Assembly (NCBI GenBank): GCA_041739275.1
Contig: JBGSOF010000002.1
Location: 1-64,000, forward strand
Source: WGMI01 sp041739275
GTDB taxonomy: Bacteria > Bacteroidota > Bacteroidia > Flavobacteriales > Schleiferiaceae
Reading direction: 5' to 3'
Length of the DNA: 64,000 bases
A program made the translations under genes and the position numbers. The notes beneath the pieces were generated by a model that was not told the DNA's origin, searched no databases, and was given only the letters and a program-made list of their open reading frames with translations. Shown piece after piece: positions 51,229-60,575 of this stretch (positions within the stretch are counted from its first letter, which is position 1; each line of letters opens with the position of its first letter).

Positions 51229-52927
51229 GTCTGAGGTTTTCAAAATACGCGTCGAGCACTTCGGGATTTCGCCCGGCCGGGGTAAAGATTTCGAGCACGG
51301 CTGTGCCCTGGGTATTTAACCAATCGGTCAGAACAGTGTTCAATTCGGTCGACGAAGAAGCGCGAAAATAGGCGACCGAAAACATCGCGCAGTGCAATTC
51401 TGCGCTGCGGGTGTTGCGCCATTCAAAATGTTCTTCGAGCCATCCGCTGTCGTTTGGCCCCTCGATGATTCTAAAAATTCCGCCCCCTCCGTTATTGATG
51501 ACGGCAATTTTAAAGTTGTCGGGGAGTTTGGCGTGCCAAAAAGCATTGGAATCGTAGAAAAAGGCCAAATCGCCCGTCAGCAAGACCACGGTTTGTTCTG
51601 TGCGGCGCGCATAGCCGAGGGCCGTTGAGGTGGTGCCCTCGATGCCACTCACACCTCGATTGGCCAGGTGGTGCAGGTCGGGGCGCGGATCGCAGAGTTG
51701 CACATATCGTATCGGGCTGCTGTTGCCTTCAAAGAGATGCGCATGGGTGGGCAGCGCTTTGAGTATTTGATGATGAACCGCGAGATCGGACCATTCTGCT
51801 TTTTCGAGAAAGCTCTTGCTGAGCAGTTCTCGACGCGCATGGCTCGCTTTCCACAAAAGGGCGTAATCGCCTTGAGATTCAGGATGAATATATTCAGGAT
51901 GACCGAGAATGCTCTCCAAAAACAGCTCCGCATCTACGGGAATCGCTCGGCTGAGGCGCTCCATGGGGTCGGGACTCGAAACCCTTCCGGGCCGGATCGT
52001 TCCCACCTGCCAGTATTCAAAATCGCCGGCTTCTTTGAGCCAAAGCTTGAGTTTTCGACTCACCAATTCGCCCCCAAAGGCAAGCACGACATCGGGGCGC
52101 AGATGCGTTCTTTCGCCGGGGTCTAGGGTGAGAACAAGGCGGTCGATGTGGGCACAACCCAGCTCTCGATCGAGGTTGGAGAGGCTTTCGCTCAGGAGGT
52201 AAAACCGCGGGTCGCGCAGCAATTGCTCCAGGAGGTCTCCGCGCCTTTTCGACCGATCGGGAAAGGACCCCAGAACAATCAGTATTTTTTTGGCCGATGA
52301 CAGCCGACGCGCGCATTCCGTCAGAGAGTCGGCTTCTAAGGCGGTTTGAACGCGCACGCGGGCGATTGCCGGGCGCGGGAGGTCTTCCACTTCGCGCGTT
52401 CCATACAAAGGTTCGCTCACGGGGGCGTTTAGGTGCACGGGGCCCCCGCTTTGAGAAGTGTAAAATGCTTCAAAAACGAGGCGTTCAAGCCCCGCCATGT
52501 TCGATTCTCCCGAAGGTCTTTCTTCGATGATCGCCTCGTACAATACGTGCTTGCCAAAGAGCCCGCGTTGCCTGATCGTCTGACCTTCAAACTGATCGAC
52601 CCGATGTTCGGGGCGGTCGGCAGTGAGCACGATCAGCGAGACACCGGCATAAAAGGCTTCGACCACTGCGGGGAGGTAATTGGCCGCCGCACTGCCCGAG
52701 GTGCAGCACAGAACCACCGGACGCTTGCTCGCCAGCGCCATCCCCAAGGCAATAAAGCCCGCGCTGCGCTCGTCGACGACCACTTCGATCTTGGCTTCAG
52801 ATAAAGACCGAACTGCAAGCGCCATAGGAGCGTTTCTCGAGCCCGGCGAAAAGACCCAGTCGCGAACTCCGTATTGAGCCAACAATCGAATACAGCGGTC
52901 GATTCCCGGTTTATCGGTGGTGGTCAT
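51221..52927 (-). CDS. menD: SEPHCHC synthase MenD
   Basis: A 568-residue thiamine-diphosphate enzyme that condenses isochorismate with 2-oxoglutarate. Landmarks are DWVFSPGSRNAPMALAV near residue 22, PVVLCCTSGSAAANYLPAV near 75, LTADRPEHRVDQFEGQTIRQ near 100, and the ThDP motif VLLTGDLAFFYDSN ... IAVINNGGGGIFRI at about 420-460. ATG 52927 overlaps the menF stop (ATGA). A longer in-frame ATG at 53263 runs 336 bp into menF and is rejected. Confidence 0.93.
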   Translation of the reverse strand: MTTTDKPGIDRCIRLLAQYGVRDWVFSPGSRNAPMALAVRSLSEAKIEVVVDERSAGFIALGMALASKRPVVLCCTSGSAAANYLPAVVEAFYAGVSLIVLTADRPEHRVDQFEGQTIRQRGLFGKHVLYEAIIEERPSGESNMAGLERLVFEAFYTSQSGGPVHLNAPVSEPLYGTREVEDLPRPAIARVRVQTALEADSLTECARRLSSAKKILIVLGSFPDRSKRRGDLLEQLLRDPRFYLLSESLSNLDRELGCAHIDRLVLTLDPGERTHLRPDVVLAFGGELVSRKLKLWLKEAGDFEYWQVGTIRPGRVSSPDPMERLSRAIPVDAELFLESILGHPEYIHPESQGDYALLWKASHARRELLSKSFLEKAEWSDLAVHHQILKALPTHAHLFEGNSSPIRYVQLCDPRPDLHHLANRGVSGIEGTTSTALGYARRTEQTVVLLTGDLAFFYDSNAFWHAKLPDNFKIAVINNGGGGIFRIIEGPNDSGWLEEHFEWRNTRSAELHCAMFSVAYFRASSSTELNTVLTDWLNTQGTAVLEIFTPAGRNPEVLDAYFENLRHG

Positions 52928-53988
52928 CCGTGGTCGAGATCGAAGCTGTTTAAGATCAATTCTGTTTTGAGCCGGGTTTCGTGCCATTCCGATTCGATGT
53001 TCGACTCGGACGTCCATCCGCCCCCCGAATACGCCTGCCAGCCGCCTTGGGTATTTTCGGCGCACCGAAGAACGACATACGCCCGAGAGCGATCGGGCTC
53101 GATCAACTGAAGATAACCCGCATACAATCGACGGTCGTGGGCCTCGCATCTGCGGATCATCGCAAGTGCCTCTGCCAAAGGCAAACCGGCCACTGCCGGG
53201 GTCGGATGCATCAAGTCTGCCCATGCTCCCGAAAACGAAACCGCTGAGGCAGCTGTTTTCCAATCGAATCGAGTCAATCGATGCACGAGTTTGGCTTGGA
53301 CGCGCTCAGACTGCGACTCGCTCCAGTTTTCTGCTCCGATTTTTCGCAGCTTGATTCGAATGTCTTCAACCACGAGCTCTTGTTCTCGAATTTCTTTGTG
53401 GGTCCACTCTTGGCCCGATTCGGTAGTGCGCGTGCCTGCAAGCGCATCGGTTTGGGCTGAACCCGGCTCGAGCACCAAGAGGCGTTCGGGGCTCGCTCCC
53501 ATCCATTCTCCAACCTCCCTAAACCGCAACCAAAAGACCGCGTCGTCTGCCCTGCTGGTCAAAAGGCGCTCAAATGCCAAAGCGCTCGACAATGTTTGAG
53601 CGTCGAGCGAGCGAATCCGACTCAAAACCACCTTTTGGACGGAACCGTTTTTCAAAAAATCGAGAGCTGCCCTTCCCCGCTCGACATAGGCTTCATGAGC
53701 TGTGTCGATTTGAGCTGGGTTGCGATCGGCATCGCTAAAATCTTCGAGCTCAAGACCTGCACTCCGGGTACTGAAGACCGAACACCTGATTTCGAGCGCC
53801 TCTCGATTCAAATCGAAGGGACGAAGTCGAAGGACGTATGGACCGCTTTCGTCGGCCACAAAGACCCGCGATTCAGACTCTCCCGGAAATCTGAGGCACG
53901 CAAACGATTTAAATTCTGCCGCCAAATCAGACGCCGTTTCAAGTGCCGATCTCCCCTTTTGCCCCACAAAATCGATCGATTTTTCCAT
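52924..53988 (-). CDS. menF: Isochorismate synthase
   Basis: A 354-residue chorismate-binding enzyme that isomerises chorismate to isochorismate. Family landmarks are VQKVVLSRIRSLDAQ near residue 110, ASPERLLVLEPGSAQTDALAGTR (the catalytic-type Lys/Glu and GTR motif), KEIREQELVVEDIR, and GYLQLIEPDRSRAYVVLRCAE near 305. The ATG at 53988 shares one base with the stop of the upstream acyltransferase gene (TAATG). A frame continues upstream to 54339 but without family likeness. Confidence 0.9.
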   Translation of the reverse strand: MEKSIDFVGQKGRSALETASDLAAEFKSFACLRFPGESESRVFVADESGPYVLRLRPFDLNREALEIRCSVFSTRSAGLELEDFSDADRNPAQIDTAHEAYVERGRAALDFLKNGSVQKVVLSRIRSLDAQTLSSALAFERLLTSRADDAVFWLRFREVGEWMGASPERLLVLEPGSAQTDALAGTRTTESGQEWTHKEIREQELVVEDIRIKLRKIGAENWSESQSERVQAKLVHRLTRFDWKTAASAVSFSGAWADLMHPTPAVAGLPLAEALAMIRRCEAHDRRLYAGYLQLIEPDRSRAYVVLRCAENTQGGWQAYSGGGWTSESNIESEWHETRLKTELILNSFDLDHG

Positions 53989-55070
53989 TATCGATCGCGG
54001 CGGTCGGTGAGTGGTTTCTCGAATTTTCGGTAGACCAAAGCAGAAGAAAACCACAAAAGGACGTACGCAAAGAGGACGGCCAAGGCGACAGTTGTTTTCG
54101 AATTCAAATGATCTCGTTGGATCCACCAAGCACAGAGTGAAAGCAAGGGGAGATTGATGAGATAAGCGCTGTACGAAAACTGGCTCATTTTTGTGATAAA
54201 ACGCCCGATCCAAAGAAAGGTTCCGCCCGTTGGAGCAGGTATCCGCAAGATCAACGGAAAGAGCAAGGCCACCGAAATACTGTGCAAATCGTAAATGAAC
54301 ACCCGATACCAGTACCCCCCCAGTTCTTTGAGGGCCCAATGACCAAAGACGATGGTGAGCACGGCCGCGGTCGCAAACAAGATCGGCTTGCGCCTCACTT
54401 GAGGCCGGTGGATAAACAATGCGGCCATGGACACCCCCCAGAGAATAGAACTCATGCGGTGAACGACCGTCAAGCGGCTCAAACCGGGATGCATCGCAAA
54501 GGGATCGCCTGTTTGAATCGCATTGAAATAGATCGCTTTAGAAACTGTCGCTAAGACTAAAATGCCGAGAATTAAGAAGAAAAAACTGCGTGTGGTATGC
54601 CAAAGTCCGAGCCTGAGTGCGAGAAACCAGAGCAGCGGAAAAAGAATGTAAAACCACTCTTCGACCGCCAAACTCCAGCTTTCGCGAAAAAATAAGGTAT
54701 TCGGGAGGTTGATGTTTTGGAGAAAAACGAGCGTCCTCCAGTCGATCTTTTCAGAGATGCCCAAAGCGATATACGCCGCGATATGCAAGAGCAAAAAGAG
54801 GTAGTAATTCGGGAGGGTTCTCCACCATCTGCGCTTGTAAAACGCAAACAATTCCGAAGGTGTTTTGCCTTCGACCGACCGAAAAATGATTCGACCGATC
54901 AAGAATCCACTTAAAACAAAAAAAACACTCACCCCGTCGACCGGAAACAAGCCGGGAACTCGTTCGCCAAAACCGAGTTTGAGCGAACGCAGGCTGTGCG
55001 CCCATACCACCGCAGAGATCGCGATGGCGCGGGTTAAATCCAGGCCAAAATTTCGCCTTGAGGAGTCCAT
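53988..55070 (-). CDS. Acyltransferase-3 family (OafA/YrhL-like) membrane protein
   Basis: A 360-residue membrane protein with about ten helices. The signature amino end is GLDLTRAIAISAVVWAHSL followed by FFVLSGFLIGRIIFRSV, with ESWSLAVEEWFYILFPLLWFL near residue 130, which is typical of acyltransferase family 3 (the conserved R/E in the E-E-W-F-Y region). These enzymes acylate sugars or other extracytoplasmic substrates. It is inserted in the men operon between the hotdog thioesterase (24 bp gap) and menF (TAATG), so it is co-expressed; no known men reaction needs it. Confidence 0.85.
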   Translation of the reverse strand: MDSSRRNFGLDLTRAIAISAVVWAHSLRSLKLGFGERVPGLFPVDGVSVFFVLSGFLIGRIIFRSVEGKTPSELFAFYKRRWWRTLPNYYLFLLLHIAAYIALGISEKIDWRTLVFLQNINLPNTLFFRESWSLAVEEWFYILFPLLWFLALRLGLWHTTRSFFFLILGILVLATVSKAIYFNAIQTGDPFAMHPGLSRLTVVHRMSSILWGVSMAALFIHRPQVRRKPILFATAAVLTIVFGHWALKELGGYWYRVFIYDLHSISVALLFPLILRIPAPTGGTFLWIGRFITKMSQFSYSAYLINLPLLSLCAWWIQRDHLNSKTTVALAVLFAYVLLWFSSALVYRKFEKPLTDRRDR

Positions 55071-55094
55071 CGAGCAAAGGAAAGCAAACGGAGC

Positions 55095-55517
55095 TCAGCG
55101 ATCGCGTCGCGGGACAATCATTACGGTCAACTTGCAGTGTGAGAGCATTCGCTCTGTTTGATCGCGCACTTCGATTTCCCAGAGGTGAAGCGATGCGCCT
55201 TTGTGGATCAGCCGAGCACGGCCCTTGGCGACCCCCTCGCGCAACCCACGAACGTGGGTCGCCTGAATTTCGATACCGAGCGCGGCCTGCTTTTCGCGGT
55301 TGATGTGGAGCGACGATCCCGCACTGCCCAGGGTCTCGGCCAAAGCCGCCGTGGCCCCACCGTGCAACAAGCCCAATGGCTGGTGAACCCGCCCGTTGAC
55401 AGGCATTTCTCCTTCGATAAAATCTTCGCCTACGGCAGTGTAGCGAATTCCAAGGGTTTTCATGAGGGTCTCGGCTCCCCAATTGTTGAGCGTATCGAGG
55501 ATGAGTTGTTGATCCAT
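55095..55517 (-). CDS. menI: Hotdog thioesterase, probable DHNA-CoA thioesterase
   Basis: A 140-residue PaaI-like hotdog protein. The GRVHQPLGLLHGGATAALAE segment near residue 45 carries the typical His-Gly-Gly and active-site Glu, and the end has the usual HLWEIEVRDQTERMLSHCKL. As first gene of the men operon, it is the likely DHNA-CoA thioesterase. ATG 55517 is the first with a normal start of the fold; the frame is open to 55682 without sense. It is divergent from the secreted subtilase; the 144-bp spacer holds the two promoters, but I found no clear -33/-7 pair. Confidence 0.85.
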   Translation of the reverse strand: MDQQLILDTLNNWGAETLMKTLGIRYTAVGEDFIEGEMPVNGRVHQPLGLLHGGATAALAETLGSAGSSLHINREKQAALGIEIQATHVRGLREGVAKGRARLIHKGASLHLWEIEVRDQTERMLSHCKLTVMIVPRRDR

Positions 55518-55661
55518 AAAAGGCCGCTTAAATCGGAAGGCTAAAATTAAGTTCTTGTCGCGCAGCTGACCTCGCAAGGAACATTCGCAGGATAGATTCG
55601 TTCTAAACGGAGCGTCAAGTCCTCTTAACTTCGCCTTAACACCCTTTCCAAGCGACCCTCC

Positions 55662-58600
55662 ATGACGATGTTTTTCAAACACTTTGCCGCACTTGCCCTC
55701 CTATTTGCAACGCTCTCTTCTTCAGCTCAAACCCAAATTAGGGTTCCTTTAGAGCGCGGAGTTCGCGTGGTTCAATCCTCGGGTTTCCCCGAAAGTGTCG
55801 CCCTCGGCGAGAACTTCGATCGAGAGGCAAAGGCTGCTTATGTATTCTTGGTTTTTCGCTCGCCGCTCACCCAAGACGAACGGTTTCAACTTGAGCGCAT
55901 GGGGATTCTCCTGGGCCCCGCCTTGCCGCCATCTGTTTGCTATGCCGAAGTTCCCATCGATGCCGCAGCCTCTTTGAGCAGGTTTTCGAAGTACTTCTCT
56001 TGGCTGCCCTTGGGCGACGATCGCATTTCAAAAGTGCTGAGCCAAGGCATACCTGAATGGAGTCGAGTAACGAACGGCCGCGCCCGGTTTAACGCCATGC
56101 TCTTGCCCGGCGACCAAATCTCCACACAATTCGTTCGCATCCAAGGCTTGGGCTACTCCTTGCGTTCGATTCGCCGCGAAAGCGACCGGGTTTGGATTGA
56201 AATCGAAGGCCCGGATCAGTTCCAAAACCTTGCAAATCTGCCTTTTGTGCTTTACCTGCAAGAATCAGAAGAACCCGGTCAACCCGAAAATTTCAACGCC
56301 CGTTCTGCTCATCGAATTTTGAGCGTTCAGCCGCGCATCGAATCGGGTTACAACGGCGCGGGCGTGGTGATCGGCCACGGAGACGACGGGGCCATCGGTC
56401 CGCACATCGACTATCAAGGCCGAATGCTCGCCGACAAATCGGGCGCCAGCAGCGGTACCCACGGAGACCACGTGGCGGGTACGATTTTGGGCGGAGGAAA
56501 TCTCGACCCCAGGGGCGCGGGCATGGCACCGGGCGCCGACTTGGTCTATTACACCTATCCAGACAACCTCAACGATGTCGATTTGGACTTCAGCCAATAC
56601 GGGGTGCGCATCACCAATTCTTCGTATTCAAACGGCTGCAATGCGGGGTACACCGGTTTTTCTGCGCAAGTGGACGCCGACATCAACGCAAATCCCGGCT
56701 TGCAGCACGTTTTTTCGGCCGGCAATAACGGCACTCAAAACTGTGGGTACGGAGCGGGAAACCTCTGGGGAAACATCACGGGCGGGCACAAAGTGGGGAA
56801 AAACACCATTACGGTGGCCAATCTCAATTCCACAGACGGAATCAACTCCTCGAGCAGCCGCGGACCGACGGCCGACGGAAGAATCAAACCCGATGTAGCC
56901 GCCGTGGGAACCAATGTTTATTCGACGGTGCCTCCGAACGATTACGACTCGTTTACGGGTACGTCTATGGCCTGCCCCGGCACCGCCGGAACCACAGCGG
57001 TATTGTATCAAGCGTATAGAGAAACACATTCGGGCAACGACCCCGCCTCGGCCCTGCTCAAAGGATATCTGTTGAACGGAGCGGATGATCTCGGAAATCT
57101 CGGGCCCGATTTTATTCACGGTTATGGGCGGATCAATGCGCGCGCGGCACTTGAAGACCTCGAGTCCAATCACTTTTTTACCCAGTCTGTCGATCAATCG
57201 GAGCAAAGAACCTTTGTTCTCAACGTTCCGGCCGGTACTTCGAAGGTTAAAGCCATGTTGATTTGGACCGAACCCGCGGCCAGCCCGGCGGCCTTGCGCG
57301 ATTTGGTCAACAATCTCGATTTTTCGATTAGCGCGGCAGGAAGCGTCTACCTCCCCTGGGTACTCGATCCGAGTCCGAATGCGGTGACTTTGGCGAATCC
57401 TGCGGTTCAAGGGGTCGATAGCTTGAATAATATCGAGCAAATCACCATCGACAATCCTCCTGCATTACTCAGCTTATCGGTGAGCGGCAGTGCCGTGCTG
57501 CAAGGGCCTCAAGAATTCTACATCGTTTATCGCTTCGAGGGCAGCGAACCTCTGTGGGAATCGCCCGCGCCCTCACAGGCCTTGGTGCCCGGACAATCGG
57601 AGATCCTTCGCTGGTGGAGCCCCGCAAATGCCACGGCCAATATTGCCTTGGACTACAGCCTCGACCAAGGAAATACTTGGGTTTCGATTGCCCAAAACCT
57701 GCCTTCGACGGCCCGTTGGTTCAACTGGAATCCACCGCTTTCGAGCACCGGAAGCTGTCGGGTTCGATTGACACAAGGCGGCTTTTCGACTCAGACCGGC
57801 GATTTGAGCTGCCTGTCGGTACCCTCGGGGCTTTTTGTGGCTCAAGCCTGTCCCGATACGGTCGAATTGAGCTGGTACGGTGTTTTGGGTGCCACAGCCT
57901 ACGATGTGTTCGCTTTGGGGCAGCGTTATATGGATTCAGTGGGTACGGCCCCTTCCACACAGGGATTGAATTCGATCAAGATCGGAGGAATTGCAGGCGC
58001 CGACGAACACTGGTTTGCGGTGAGAAGCCGAAATGCGCAGGGTCCGGGGCAGCGCAGCAGAGCGATCTTTAAACCTGCGGGGCTCTTGCAGTGCACGGTT
58101 TCGAGAGACCTCGAGGCGGTTTCGATTCTGAGTCCCGCTCCGGGGCTGATTCCCGACTGCATGAGCGATTCTTTGAACGCCGGCCTCATCATAAAAAATT
58201 CGGGCTCTCTTTCAATTCATTCGTACGCTATGCGCTTTCGCTTGAGCGGCTCTCTTGCTTTCGACTCCGTGCTGAGCTCGTCAGACACCCTGCTGCCCGG
58301 GCAAACCGACACGGTTTTTATTCCGCTCGGATTCGCTCTGCCGGCCGGCTCTTATCTCGCCCGAGCCGAAGTGCTTCTCAGCCTCGACGGAAACCCCTCC
58401 AACGACAGCTTGGCGCACAATTTTGTCGTCTCTGCTTCGTCGGTACACTCGGGGGCTTTTGTTTCAGATTTTGAAAACTTGACCAATTGCCCGAGCACCA
58501 CAGATTGCGAACTCACCGTTTGTGCGCTCGACAGTTTTTGGACAAATACCACAAACGGAAGCTTGGACGACATCGACTGGCGCACCGACAACGGGGGTAC

Positions 58601-60575
58601 GCCCACATCGGGAACCGGGCCCTCCGTAGATCAAAACCCGGGAACCCAAGCCGGAAAATACCTCTACTTAGAAGCCTCGAACGGATGCAGCTTTCAAACT
58701 GCGGTGCTGCAATCGGCTTGTCTCGATTTGTCGGCGATGACTTCTCCGGAACTCTCGTTTTGGTATCATCAATACGGAGCCAATCAGGGAGAACTGCACC
58801 TCGACCTGCTTTCAAACGGCATCTGGATTGAAGACGCCCTGGCGCCCGTGCTCGGAAATCAGGGAAATGTTTGGAAGCAAGCCTTGCTCGACCTCCGCCC
58901 CTATATGGGTTCGAGCCTTTCGATTCGAATTCGCGGTGTTACGGGAAGCGATTTTGCCAGCGATCTCGCCATCGATCACGTTTCGGTGGCTGAAGTCAGC
59001 AGCGCGCCTGTGGTTCAATTCAGTGCTTCGGCCTCTGCGGGCTGCGTTGGGGTTCCCATTCAATTCTTCGAAGATTGCACCCACAACCCCAATCAGTTTC
59101 AATGGGTGTTCAGTCCGGCCACTGTGGCTTATGTGCAGGGAACGAGCGCTCAATCGGCCAATCCAGTGGTCGTGTTTCAGCAAGGCGGAGTGTACTCGGC
59201 CAAACTCGTCGCCTCCAATTCGCTGGGAAGCGACAGCCTGGCGATTTCTCAAGCGGTCTCTGTCGACGGAGGTCGCGATCTACCACAGGCCGAGAGTTTT
59301 AGCGCATTAAACTTCCCTCCCGCAGGCTATAAACAAAGCAATCCCGACGGTTCGAATACATGGGTCGCTTCAAATGCCACAGGGCCCAATGGCCAGAGCA
59401 GCCGTTGCACGAGGATGTCGTTTTACGGTTATGCCGACTTTGGGCAGGTCGATCGGTTGATCAGCCCGCTGATTCGGGTTCCCAATCAAGGAAGCCCGGC
59501 GCTGGTCTTTCGAAGAGCACACGCCCAATCGATGGGCGGAATGAGCTACGACGGGTTGCGCATTGAATTGAGTCGCAATTGCGGGCTGGATTTTGACGCG
59601 TCGATTTTCGAAAAATTCGGTTCAGATCTGGCGACCGCGGCATTCTCTTCTCAGGCCTACCAGCCTCAGAGTTCAGATTGGGTGTGGGATACGCTGGACC
59701 TCTCGCCCTTTGCCGGCGAAGAATTGATTTTCTCTTTCACGGCGATCAACGGCAACGGGAATCATCTCTATTTAGATCAAATTCAGTGGGTTGACATCTC
59801 CCAACCCGCAATTGGAGGCGCGATCATACTCTCCGACAACGACGTCTGTCGCGGAGACACCTTGCAGGCCACAGCCGTTCCTTCGGCTCCCGGTGCCGTG
59901 TCCTACAGTTGGAGACCGGGCCCCGGGCTGATCATGCCCAACACCGCAGGTCAAGGGCCTGTGGATGTCATCGCACAATCGGTTTCAAACCCGGTCTTGG
60001 GGCTTGAAATGCTCTCCGAAGGCGGGTTGGTCGAACTCAGCGCACCGATTGCCGTTCGAGGGGACGTTTCTGCAGTCTTCGGCTCGTCGCTCACCGCCAA
60101 CCTTTACGAATATGCCTTTTTTGAGAACTTTCAAGGCCAGCCCACCGATTGGTTGTGGGAATTTGGAGATGGAAACTCCGCCTTAAATGCCGTTCAGCCG
60201 GTGCATGCTTATGCCAATCCCGGGGCGTATACCGTTCGCCTGAGTGCTTGGAATGAATGCGGTTCAGACACCGCCGAGGTTTCGATTGCGGTGAGCGGCA
60301 TCGGCCTGGACGAGTCGAATTCTTCAGGTGTTTCGGTATATCCCAACCCGCTCAAAAACGGGCTTCAAGCCTTGAACATCGAGCCCGCTACCGAATGGAC
60401 TTCCCTGAGACTTTTCGACCTCAACGGACGCCTTTTGCTCGAAGAGAGCCCCGAGGCTTCCCAAATTGAAGAGAATCGCTACCGCCTTTTGCTTCCGCGC
60501 CTTCCGATTGGCATGTACATCCTAGAACTCGAAAGCCGAGATCGAAAAATTCACCACAGATTGAGCATCCAATGA
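55662..60575 (+). CDS. Large secreted S8 subtilase with PKD/MAM-like domains and T9SS C-terminal signal
   Basis: A 1637-residue protein exported by the general pathway (signal peptide ending SSSAQ) and then, by its type-A tail, through the type IX system. Catalytic Asp is in GHGDDGAIGPHID near residue 240, His in GTHGDHVAGTILGGG near 268, Asn in SAGNNGTQNCGYG near 350, Ser in FTGTSMACPGTAGTTA near 430. After the peptidase come a beta-sandwich, fibronectin-like and CARDB-like segments, two MAM/jelly-roll-like modules (about 940-1110, 1230-1380), two PKD-like modules (NPNQFQWVFSP; PTDWLWEFGDGNS) and the tail VSVYPNPLKNGL ... GMYILELES. Coupled by ATGA to the next gene. Confidence 0.88.
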   Translation: MTMFFKHFAALALLFATLSSSAQTQIRVPLERGVRVVQSSGFPESVALGENFDREAKAAYVFLVFRSPLTQDERFQLERMGILLGPALPPSVCYAEVPIDAAASLSRFSKYFSWLPLGDDRISKVLSQGIPEWSRVTNGRARFNAMLLPGDQISTQFVRIQGLGYSLRSIRRESDRVWIEIEGPDQFQNLANLPFVLYLQESEEPGQPENFNARSAHRILSVQPRIESGYNGAGVVIGHGDDGAIGPHIDYQGRMLADKSGASSGTHGDHVAGTILGGGNLDPRGAGMAPGADLVYYTYPDNLNDVDLDFSQYGVRITNSSYSNGCNAGYTGFSAQVDADINANPGLQHVFSAGNNGTQNCGYGAGNLWGNITGGHKVGKNTITVANLNSTDGINSSSSRGPTADGRIKPDVAAVGTNVYSTVPPNDYDSFTGTSMACPGTAGTTAVLYQAYRETHSGNDPASALLKGYLLNGADDLGNLGPDFIHGYGRINARAALEDLESNHFFTQSVDQSEQRTFVLNVPAGTSKVKAMLIWTEPAASPAALRDLVNNLDFSISAAGSVYLPWVLDPSPNAVTLANPAVQGVDSLNNIEQITIDNPPALLSLSVSGSAVLQGPQEFYIVYRFEGSEPLWESPAPSQALVPGQSEILRWWSPANATANIALDYSLDQGNTWVSIAQNLPSTARWFNWNPPLSSTGSCRVRLTQGGFSTQTGDLSCLSVPSGLFVAQACPDTVELSWYGVLGATAYDVFALGQRYMDSVGTAPSTQGLNSIKIGGIAGADEHWFAVRSRNAQGPGQRSRAIFKPAGLLQCTVSRDLEAVSILSPAPGLIPDCMSDSLNAGLIIKNSGSLSIHSYAMRFRLSGSLAFDSVLSSSDTLLPGQTDTVFIPLGFALPAGSYLARAEVLLSLDGNPSNDSLAHNFVVSASSVHSGAFVSDFENLTNCPSTTDCELTVCALDSFWTNTTNGSLDDIDWRTDNGGTPTSGTGPSVDQNPGTQAGKYLYLEASNGCSFQTAVLQSACLDLSAMTSPELSFWYHQYGANQGELHLDLLSNGIWIEDALAPVLGNQGNVWKQALLDLRPYMGSSLSIRIRGVTGSDFASDLAIDHVSVAEVSSAPVVQFSASASAGCVGVPIQFFEDCTHNPNQFQWVFSPATVAYVQGTSAQSANPVVVFQQGGVYSAKLVASNSLGSDSLAISQAVSVDGGRDLPQAESFSALNFPPAGYKQSNPDGSNTWVASNATGPNGQSSRCTRMSFYGYADFGQVDRLISPLIRVPNQGSPALVFRRAHAQSMGGMSYDGLRIELSRNCGLDFDASIFEKFGSDLATAAFSSQAYQPQSSDWVWDTLDLSPFAGEELIFSFTAINGNGNHLYLDQIQWVDISQPAIGGAIILSDNDVCRGDTLQATAVPSAPGAVSYSWRPGPGLIMPNTAGQGPVDVIAQSVSNPVLGLEMLSEGGLVELSAPIAVRGDVSAVFGSSLTANLYEYAFFENFQGQPTDWLWEFGDGNSALNAVQPVHAYANPGAYTVRLSAWNECGSDTAEVSIAVSGIGLDESNSSGVSVYPNPLKNGLQALNIEPATEWTSLRLFDLNGRLLLEESPEASQIEENRYRLLLPRLPIGMYILELESRDRKIHHRLSIQ

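Noticed and set aside
56628..57440. 270-residue minus-strand frame inside the subtilase
   Set aside because: Antisense shadow within the conserved peptidase domain.
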